NCBI GenBank assembly: GCA_011051715.1
Contig: DRKP01000045.1
Span: 1-58,014, forward strand
Origin: Sedimenticola thiotaurini
Lineage (GTDB): Bacteria > Pseudomonadota > Gammaproteobacteria > Chromatiales > Chromatiaceae
DNA: 58,014 nucleotides
Direction of reading: 5' to 3'
Part shown: piece after piece, positions 52,569 through 58,014 of the stretch
Numbering within the stretch: the stretch's first letter is position 1
Layout of the letters: the number at the start of each line of letters is the position of its first letter
The notes under the pieces: generated by a model
Databases searched by the model: none
Told to the model about the DNA's origin: nothing
Seen by the model: the letters and a program-made list of their open reading frames with translations, nothing else
Made by a program: the position numbers and the translations under genes

Positions 52569-52802
52569 ATGAACGCAAACAGTATGGTGAGTGTCTTTGC
52601 CGGCACCGTAATCATGGCCAGCCTGGGTATCGCCCATTTCACCGGGCAGATCGATCTTGGTCATCTCACCTGGTTGTGGCTGACCTTCTTTGTCGGCGCC
52701 AACCTGTTCCAGATGGGCTTTACCGGCTTCTGCCCGGCCAAATCCATATTCAAGATGCTGGGGGCGAGGGATTCCGAGGCCTCATCTTCCTGCTGTTCCT
52801 AA
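52569..52802 (+). CDS. DUF2892 (YgaP-type) small membrane protein
   Basis: 77 residues with two TM helices (SVFAGTVIMASLGIAHFTG and LTWLWLTFFVGANLFQMGF). The ending GFCPAKSIFKMLG matches the DUF2892/inner-membrane YgaP family, often found with rhodaneses and thioredoxins. The C-terminal tail SSSCCS adds a Cys pair. ATG 52569 has AGGAG upstream. Confidence 0.85.
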   Translation: MNANSMVSVFAGTVIMASLGIAHFTGQIDLGHLTWLWLTFFVGANLFQMGFTGFCPAKSIFKMLGARDSEASSSCCS

Positions 52803-52824
52803 ACCAGACGGAGAGGATTGAACG

Positions 52825-53121
52825 ATGAAAGAGATCAAGGTACTGGGTACCGGCTGTGCCAATTGCGCCACCACGATCAAGCTGATCGAGGAACAGGCCA
52901 GGGCGAAAGGAGTGGAGGTAAAACTCGAGAAAGTGGAGGACCTGGCCCAGATCATGGGCTATGGCGTCATGTCCACGCCGGGTGTGGTCGTCGATGGCAA
53001 GGTGGTCCACTCCGGCGGCATACCCTCCAAGTCCGCCATCGATGGCTGGCTGGAAGGGGAGGCCGGCGCTGGCCCGGGCGAGATCCCCGTCACTACCGGT
53101 GGTGGCTGCTGCGGTGGCTGA
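52825..53121 (+). CDS. Thioredoxin-family redox-active disulfide protein (TM0996/MTH895 type)
   Basis: 98 residues. KVLGTGCANCATTIKLIEE places the CxxC at about 10-13; then VEKVEDLAQIMGYGVMSTPGVVVDGKVVHSGG. The C-terminal tail GGGCCGG carries a further Cys pair, a likely metal or arsenic ligand. Such proteins commonly accompany ArsP-type permeases. Last gene of the arsP-HMA-DUF2892-thioredoxin run. Confidence 0.92.
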   Translation: MKEIKVLGTGCANCATTIKLIEEQARAKGVEVKLEKVEDLAQIMGYGVMSTPGVVVDGKVVHSGGIPSKSAIDGWLEGEAGAGPGEIPVTTGGGCCGG

Positions 53122-53492
53122 AGAGAGCAAAGGGGGCTGCGGAAACGCAGCCCCGTGCTGCCGTTTTTGAGCGATGTGCTCTTCTGCAAATGACAGCAGT
53201 GCAATCTTCCGGTGCGGGTCGGCATGGCACTGTTGATCCGCTCCCGCGTCAGGTGCGGCGCAAAGAGCTCTATGAATTCTCGCAGATAGCCAGGCAGAAT
53301 CGAGTCCCGGCCCAGCTCGACCCCGCGGCAGAGGCAAGAACCTATATTTAAGGGATAGAGTGGATGATTCCGGTGGTTCGTTGTAACGCCCGCGGCCGGC
53401 TGCCCACAGTTGAACCGGGATTCTTTATGACGTCTGCGATTAGACCTGCTGACAGGATGCAGGGAAGTTGCCTCCCTGCATCCCGTTGACGC
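53122..53492. other. Convergent intergenic region
   Basis: 371 bases between the thioredoxin and rhodanese genes. It starts with a hairpin (listed). On the minus strand at about 53170-53340 one short frame reads RDSILPGYLREFIELFAPHL, which has protein-like character but no start, so it may be a gene fragment. Confidence 0.5.
53133..53167 (+). terminator. Probable transcription terminator after the arsP run
   Basis: GGGGCTGCG-GAAA-CGCAGCCCC is a perfect 9-bp stem with a GAAA tetraloop (53133-53154). A run of five T follows only after eight bases (53163-53167), so it is less than ideal as an intrinsic terminator but well placed. Confidence 0.6.
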
Positions 53493-54419
53493 TTACTCCG
53501 GTTTCATGGCGACCGCGGGATGGCCCGTCGTCGTCCAGGCATGCATGGAACCATCGTACAACCTGGCCTTGTCGTTACCACCAAGTTCGTGCATGACGAA
53601 CCAGAGGCCGCTGGCCATATGCCCGGTGTTGCAGAAGGTGATCGCTTCCTGGTCGGCGCCAAGGCCGGCCAGGGATTTCTTGATCAAAGAGGTGGGAGCA
53701 AAGGTCTTCGGGCCATTGCCATGGGCGAGGAATGTGGACGCAGCGGCGAATTTTCCACCGGGTATATGGCCACCCTCGGTGAGGATCTTTTTCTTGTAGA
53801 ACAGGCCCAGATACTGGTCGTATCCACGCGCATCGAACAGCGTGGCCGATTTGTCGGCCACGGCCTTTTCCACATCGGCCGTCGTCGCCAGCAGTTCCGT
53901 GCGTTCCGCGGATGCCATGAAATTACCCGGCGCAGGGGCCTTGGCTCCCTCGTGGCTGATCTTCCTCTTGTCCTTCACCCATTGCGCAAAACCGCCATCG
54001 AGCATGGCGACATCGTCATGGCCGTAATACTTGAGCTGCCAATACAGGCGGGTTCCGAAGTTGACCTGTGGTGCATTGTGGCCGCGTGTCACGATCACGA
54101 TCGAACTGTCATTGTCTGCGCCCAGCTTTTGCATCAGGGCGTTGAACTGCTCCCTGGAGGGCAGCATGCCGGAGATCGTCTTGCCCATCACGACCTTCTT
54201 GCTGCGGACATCCTTCCACGGCACCAGTACCGACCCGGGTATATGTCCTTCCCGGGTAAAGGATTTCGTGTCCTTGCGTACGTCGAGTATCAACACATTG
54301 TCCTTGTTGGCGGACAGCCAGGCCGTGTCGACCAGCGGCCCCGGGACTTTGGCGAAAGCGGATTGGACAAGCAACAGGCACGCACAGGCCATTGCGGTAA
54401 TGAGTGTTCTGGTTTTCAC
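53493..54419 (-). CDS. Second periplasmic two-domain rhodanese (sulfurtransferase)
   Basis: 308 residues with a signal peptide (about 1-23, ending SAFA). Domain 1 has LILDVRKDTKSFTREGHIPGS but no Cys in its loop (VTRGHNAPQ). Domain 2 has LFDARGYDQYLG, GGHIPGGKF and active loop FCNTGHMAS with Cys263. It is convergent with the thioredoxin gene. It is less GC-rich than the first rhodanese and not a close copy of it, so it was probably acquired separately. Confidence 0.92.
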   Translation of the reverse strand: MKTRTLITAMACACLLLVQSAFAKVPGPLVDTAWLSANKDNVLILDVRKDTKSFTREGHIPGSVLVPWKDVRSKKVVMGKTISGMLPSREQFNALMQKLGADNDSSIVIVTRGHNAPQVNFGTRLYWQLKYYGHDDVAMLDGGFAQWVKDKRKISHEGAKAPAPGNFMASAERTELLATTADVEKAVADKSATLFDARGYDQYLGLFYKKKILTEGGHIPGGKFAAASTFLAHGNGPKTFAPTSLIKKSLAGLGADQEAITFCNTGHMASGLWFVMHELGGNDKARLYDGSMHAWTTTGHPAVAMKPE

Positions 54420-54832
54420 GGGTTCTCCTCCAGGGTTTATTGTAGGTGATGCGTAATATTGTAAATTTCATACTTTCTTTAAGTCGGTGACCCCGATCCG
54501 GTTGGGAAGCCATCAAGGGGCACTCAACAATCCGTCGTCCCGATGCAGGCCGGAAACCAGACGATCGAGCCTCCTGGATTCCCGCCTTCGCCGGATTGAC
54601 TGGAAGGACGGCTTCAGACATCCCCCAATGCTTCCATGATCGGAGCGTACGATCCGGTCACCGGGGAAAAAGAATAGACCAAAATGGAAAACAGTCATCG
54701 CAACGGAGGGCGAACGGCCATCTGTTCACCGGGTCGTCCATAAGAAACAATTATCCGCTTATTAAAGAACCTTGGTGCCCGGTCGACTACCTGAAGGATT
54801 TCGAAATTTGTCCTGGAAGGGGGGCGTTGTCG
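54420..54832. other. Divergent region before the second chemoreceptor
   Basis: 413 bases. The left 60 bases are AT-rich and suit the rhodanese promoter. An inverted pair of the GGATTCCCGCC...GGAT element lies at 54532-54600. The right part precedes the chemoreceptor; no gene is seen. Confidence 0.55.
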
Positions 54833-56854
54833 ATGCGGATCTGGAAGCGGCTGGAACTTCGTTGGAAGGCTTTGGTTTTTCTTCTCGTTCTGCTGGTGCC
54901 GGCAATTGCCGGTGGTGTATGGCTGATCATGAATCAGATGTATTGGCTCGATGTCAAGGCGAATGCCGGCGGCCTGATGAATTTCGTCGATGCCAAGCAG
55001 CAGGGGGTGATCCGGTTTCTCGGCCAGAACGAGAAGTTCGCCAGGGAACTGGCCGTTCTCGCCGATGATGCGCCGAAGGAGACCCTGGAGAAGTTCTTTG
55101 CATCGGTGGTCAGAACCGACGTGTTCAAGCTGGACGAACATCCGTTTGCGGAAGAGATCCGCTCCGGAAAGAGAAAAATCCCCACGCTGCAGGTCTACCG
55201 CAGCATCGACTATGTCCAGAACGGTGTCATCACTGCGTCGTCGGATCCCACCAGGGAAGGCAGACGGATCGGGGAGGAGCCAGACGCAAAAGCGGGGTAT
55301 TCGAATGTCCATCTCCATGACGGTGTACCCCAGATCGCCTTTCGGGCGAAGAACGCCAGGGGCGAGATCATCGTGCATGCGGATGCCAGGATGCTCACCA
55401 ATATCGTCAATGGCGAGATCGGCAATCTGGAAGGCGACATGGGTGCCTTCTATCTGGCGGGTGTTGGGAAGACCTTCGACTACTACATCGTCGATGAGAA
55501 CAATCGCCTGATCACCGATTCGAGGGTGCGTCCCGGCACCATGTTGCGGGGCAAGGGGTCGGAATTCCCCTGGCAGAGAACACTGAACGGTGCCAGGGAT
55601 CCGGACTGCAATGGTGGGATCTATGCCACCAATGCGCGCATGAACACGGGATGCCGGGAAGCGATGGGCTTCTATGACCGGGCCGACGGAACCCGGATGC
55701 TGGGTGTGTCCATGCCATTCTACGACTCCAACTGGACCATCGTGGTGGAGCAGGAGGCGGACGAGATCCTCTCCCCCCTGTTTTCGGTTCGCAACCGGCT
55801 GCTTCTCGGTGCGCTGCTGGTGGTGTCACTGCTGATCGGTATCTCGTTCTTCATGTTCACCCGGCTCATGCGGCGGGTGCAGGGTATCGACGGAATCGTC
55901 CAGGCGGTCGCCGGTGGTGACCTGTCGGTCGAGCCGCTCGCCCTGAAGGGTGACGACGAGATCGATCGCCTCTCCAAAGGGGTCAACCGGATGGCTGAAA
56001 ATCTGCGGGGGCTGGTGCTGCGGATCCAGCAGAGCAGTACCGCCGTGGGAGAGGCCGCTGGCAGGCTGACCCGCAATACGGAGGAAACCAGGGAATCGGT
56101 GACGAAGCAGCGCCAGGCCATCGAACAGATGGCGACTGCCATGGCCGAGATGGATACCACGGTATCCAGCGTCGCGGAGAGTGCACAGGAGGCGGCGCAA
56201 GGTACGCATCATGCGGCCGAGGAATCGGCCTCCGGGCACGAGGTCGTCGGCAGGGCGATGGAATCGATCAACGGGCTGGCCACAGAGGTGGAGAAGGCCT
56301 CGGGTGTGATTCTCCAGCTCGAAACGGAGAGCCGCAACATCGGCAGCATACTGGACGTGATCCGCGGTATCGCGGAGCAGACCAACCTGCTGGCCCTGAA
56401 CGCAGCGATCGAGGCGGCGCGGGCGGGGGAGCAGGGCCGTGGATTCGCGGTCGTCGCGGACGAGGTGCGTACCCTGGCGAGCAGGACCCAGGAGTCGACG
56501 GAAGAGATCAATGCCATGATCGAGAAGCTCCAGCAGGGTACCCGGGAGGCGGTCGCCGTGATGACCAACGGAAGCGACCGTGCCGGGAAGAGTGTCGAGC
56601 AGACCGAGGAGGTACGTTCGGTACTGGGCAAGATCACCCAGTCGGTCGCGGGTGTAAACGAGATGAACGCCCAGATCGCCACTGCCGCCGAGGAGCAGAC
56701 GGCGGTGGTGGGGGAGATCAGTCACAATATCCGGCAGATCTCCGAGGTCGCCGAATGCAGCACCACGGAGGTCGGCAAGATCAGCGAGACCGCCGACATG
56801 ATGTCCAGAACGGCGGCGGAACTGCAGCAGGCGGTGGGCAGTTTCAGGGTCTGA
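54833..56854 (+). CDS. Methyl-accepting chemotaxis protein with Cache-type sensor domain
   Basis: 673-residue chemoreceptor. TM1 (about 11-33), a large periplasmic domain of about 280 residues with dCache-like features ([17 protein letters not shown], a [15 protein letters not shown] loop, [13 protein letters not shown] at its end), TM2 (about 320-342), HAMP, then the signalling domain with [20 protein letters not shown]. Two Cys in the sensor domain (DPDCNGG, NTGCREA) could form a disulfide. ATG 54833 with GGAAGG upstream is chosen; earlier in-frame starts lack hydrophobic or family sequence. Confidence 0.92.
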   Translation: MRIWKRLELRWKALVFLLVLLVPAIAGGVWLIMNQMYWLDVKANAGGLMNFVDAKQQGVIRFLGQNEKFARELAVLADDAPKETLEKFFASVVRTDVFKLDEHPFAEEIRSGKRKIPTLQVYRSIDYVQNGVITASSDPTREGRRIGEEPDAKAGYSNVHLHDGVPQIAFRAKNARGEIIVHADARMLTNIVNGEIGNLEGDMGAFYLAGVGKTFDYYIVDENNRLITDSRVRPGTMLRGKGSEFPWQRTLNGARDPDCNGGIYATNARMNTGCREAMGFYDRADGTRMLGVSMPFYDSNWTIVVEQEADEILSPLFSVRNRLLLGALLVVSLLIGISFFMFTRLMRRVQGIDGIVQAVAGGDLSVEPLALKGDDEIDRLSKGVNRMAENLRGLVLRIQQSSTAVGEAAGRLTRNTEETRESVTKQRQAIEQMATAMAEMDTTVSSVAESAQEAAQGTHHAAEESASGHEVVGRAMESINGLATEVEKASGVILQLETESRNIGSILDVIRGIAEQTNLLALNAAIEAARAGEQGRGFAVVADEVRTLASRTQESTEEINAMIEKLQQGTREAVAVMTNGSDRAGKSVEQTEEVRSVLGKITQSVAGVNEMNAQIATAAEEQTAVVGEISHNIRQISEVAECSTTEVGKISETADMMSRTAAELQQAVGSFRV

Positions 56855-56962
56855 TCGAATGCGGGTCACCCCCCCCCCGCCGTGGCCGCAACAGGTGGCC
56901 CCAGCGAGGGCGTGTCGGGTGGGGGGCGGCCGCTCCGACCGCCACCCGTCAGGAGATGCAGA

Positions 56963-56994
56963 ATCCGTCGTCCCGCCCTGCGCCGGAATGACGA
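56963..56994. repeat. Dispersed dyad element, copy at the right end
   Basis: ATCCGTCGTCCCGCCCTGCG followed by CCGGAATGACGAAC. Other copies are at 24344-24370, 24499-24537, 43704-43731, 43975-44041 (inverted pair) and 54532-54600 (inverted pair). All lie between genes. Confidence 0.7.
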
Positions 56995-57009
56995 ACAGGG
57001 GCTTGATAC

Positions 57010-57273
57010 TTACTCCTTCTTCGGCCTGACCGTAATGGCATCCAGGTCGACGCTGTCTTCATAGAGGAATTCGAAGCGGTCGCCCGGCTTCATCTCCATC
57101 TCCTTGCGCGTCCCATCGGGCATCACCCGGTACCACTTGTACTTACCATCCGCGGTGCGCACCTTGACGATCACCTCCTGGGCCTCGCCCTCCAGGAAGC
57201 CGGTGTCCGCCGCCAGCGTGGAAGCCGGAAAGGCAAGGATGGATATCGTCACGACCAGGGGCTTCAGGTTCAT
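57010..57273 (-). CDS. Small exported hypothetical protein
   Basis: 87 residues with a signal peptide (MNLKPLVVTISILAFPASTLAA). The mature part is a small beta-rich, acidic domain (EVIVKVRTADGKYKWYRVMP, then DRFEFLYEDSVDLDAITVR). ATG 57273 has GAGGAG upstream. I do not recognise the family. It follows the Sel1-repeat gene by 89 bases on the same strand. Confidence 0.7.
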   Translation of the reverse strand: MNLKPLVVTISILAFPASTLAADTGFLEGEAQEVIVKVRTADGKYKWYRVMPDGTRKEMEMKPGDRFEFLYEDSVDLDAITVRPKKE

Positions 57274-57362
57274 TGCTGTTCTCCTCGAGGTTGATTCGAC
57301 ACCGTATGCATTGCGCTCGGCCTGCGGCTGTCCGTCATACCGCTTGCGTCTGCAGGAACGGG

Positions 57363-58014
57363 TCAGTTGCCGGTCTGCCCGGTATCCGGGGACTGCGTCG
57401 TGGCCTCCGTCCCCGAATAGCCGAGGTTCCGGGCCTTTCGCCGCCAGTAGGCGGCCTTGTCGGGATCCTTCTTCACCAGCCGTCCCTCCGCATAGATGCG
57501 GCCCAGGTCGGCGCATGCCGCGGCATGACCCTGGGCGGCGGCCGATTCGATCCAGCGGATGCCTGCGGCGATGTCCCTGTCCACGCCGCGCCCGGTGAGC
57601 AGCATGGTGCCGAGGCTGTGCTGCGCATGGGGGATACCCTGGCGGGCGGCGAGCCGGTACCAGTAGGCGGCCTTCACTGGATCGGGCGCCACGCCGATGC
57701 CCTCTTCGTAGGCGACGCCGAGATTGTTCTGGGCCGGGGCGTATCCCGATTCCGCTGCTCTCCGGTACAGCCGGAAGGCACCGGCATGACCGGCGACACC
57801 ATAGCTTCGCAGCCGGTTTGCTTCCCGCGTCAGTGCTTCGGGAGACTCGTCGGACGACGGACTGTCTCCTGTCACGCGGCCCCGGATATCGATGGTGACC
57901 GCGTCACCGTCGGCATCACTCTCGCCGTCGCCCCACCAGCCGCAGCCGATGGCCGCGGCCGGGATGGTCATCGCGGCGAGAAACAGGACGCCACGGGTCC
58001 GGGCAAGATACGAA
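57363..58014 (-). CDS. Sel1-repeat lipoprotein (5' end outside the window)
   Basis: At least 217 residues visible. The frame stays open to the window edge: SYLARTRGVLFLAAMTIPAAAIGC is an Arg-rich hydrophobic signal ending in an AIGC lipobox, so the true start lies beyond 58014 and the internal ATG 57971 is not it. At least three Sel1-like repeats follow (GYAPAQNNLGVAYEEGIGV, GIPHAQHSLGTMLLTGRGV, GHAAACADLGRIYAEGRLV). These alpha-alpha repeats mediate protein contacts. Specific role unknown. Confidence 0.85.
   Translation of the reverse strand, partial: SYLARTRGVLFLAAMTIPAAAIGCGWWGDGESDADGDAVTIDIRGRVTGDSPSSDESPEALTREANRLRSYGVAGHAGAFRLYRRAAESGYAPAQNNLGVAYEEGIGVAPDPVKAAYWYRLAARQGIPHAQHSLGTMLLTGRGVDRDIAAGIRWIESAAAQGHAAACADLGRIYAEGRLVKKDPDKAAYWRRKARNLGYSGTEATTQSPDTGQTGN

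Noticed and set aside
39011-58014. Prophage or integrative element genes
   Set aside because: I looked for integrase, recombinase, transposase and phage structural motifs in all frames and recognised none.

Overview
The window is GC-rich DNA (high in third-position G/C) with dense, mostly short-gap gene organisation. Gene content and order are those of a gammaproteobacterium. The blocks orn/rsgA, queG-nnr-tsaE-ami-mutL-miaA-hfq-hflX-hflK-hflC-DUF2065-hisZ-purA and uvrY-uvrC-pgsA-tRNA-Gly-tRNA-Cys are all classic gammaproteobacterial neighbourhoods. A cbbQ-cbbO pair (RuBisCO activase), several rhodaneses, a DsrE-type protein and an ArsR-rhodanese fusion point to a chemolithoautotrophic sulfur oxidiser (Chromatiales/Ectothiorhodospiraceae-like). 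That lineage assignment is inference; no rRNA is present to fix it.

Layout. (1) 1-10950: signalling and envelope genes: a chemoreceptor with a CxxCH (haem-like) periplasmic domain, a lytic transglycosylase, a c-di-GMP group (DUF1631, PilZ, GT2 glycosyltransferase, and a GAF-GAF-PAS-GGDEF-EAL protein), and a glycine-zipper protein plus a PepSY protein. (2) 10956-12979: an OmpR-type response regulator and histidine kinase, apparently in one operon with the two preceding small genes, behind a GTTCAGG direct repeat. (3) 12994-34529: core housekeeping (EVE protein, rsgA, a small cytochrome, an M48 protease, orn, queG, nnr, tsaE, a frameshifted amidase, mutL, miaA, hfq, hflX, hflKC, hisZ, purA) followed by cbbQ-cbbO. 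(4) 34783-39010: uvrY, a type-V-like uracil-DNA glycosylase, uvrC, pgsA, tRNA-Gly(GCC) and tRNA-Cys(GCA). (5) 39011-54419: an accessory metal/sulfur region that starts right after tRNA-Cys. It holds DsrE, a rhodanese remnant, a sterol-desaturase-like hydroxylase, an ArsR-rhodanese regulator, MerC behind a mer-type operator, a CDF cation exporter and ECF sigma SigZ. It also carries a large arsenic cluster: arsR-acr3-rhodanese, GAPDH-arsJ-MBL hydrolase and, divergently, arsP-HMA-DUF2892-thioredoxin, with a second rhodanese. (6) 54833-58014: a second chemoreceptor, a small secreted protein and a Sel1-repeat lipoprotein cut by the window edge.

How it works together. The arsenic cluster combines three export routes: ACR3 for arsenite, GAPDH+ArsJ for 1-arseno-3-phosphoglycerate, and ArsP for trivalent organoarsenicals. 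Its sulfur-transfer and thiol proteins (two periplasmic two-domain rhodaneses, a CxxC thioredoxin, an HMA protein with a Cys-Cys pair, and a metallo-beta-lactamase protein with an altered zinc site) are not part of ordinary ars operons. I propose, as inference, that the cluster is adapted to arsenic in a sulfidic setting such as thioarsenates. This is the best candidate for an undescribed system.

Unexplained structure. Four intergenic tandem arrays all have a 7-bp unit but different unit sequences. Two of them begin directly at a TGA stop codon, and one lies just before mutL. There are also a 230-bp direct repeat bounded by REP-like ends inside the ars cluster, at least six copies of a short dyad element, a 97-bp near-perfect palindrome at the left edge, and a one-base frameshift splitting the N-acetylmuramoyl-L-alanine amidase.
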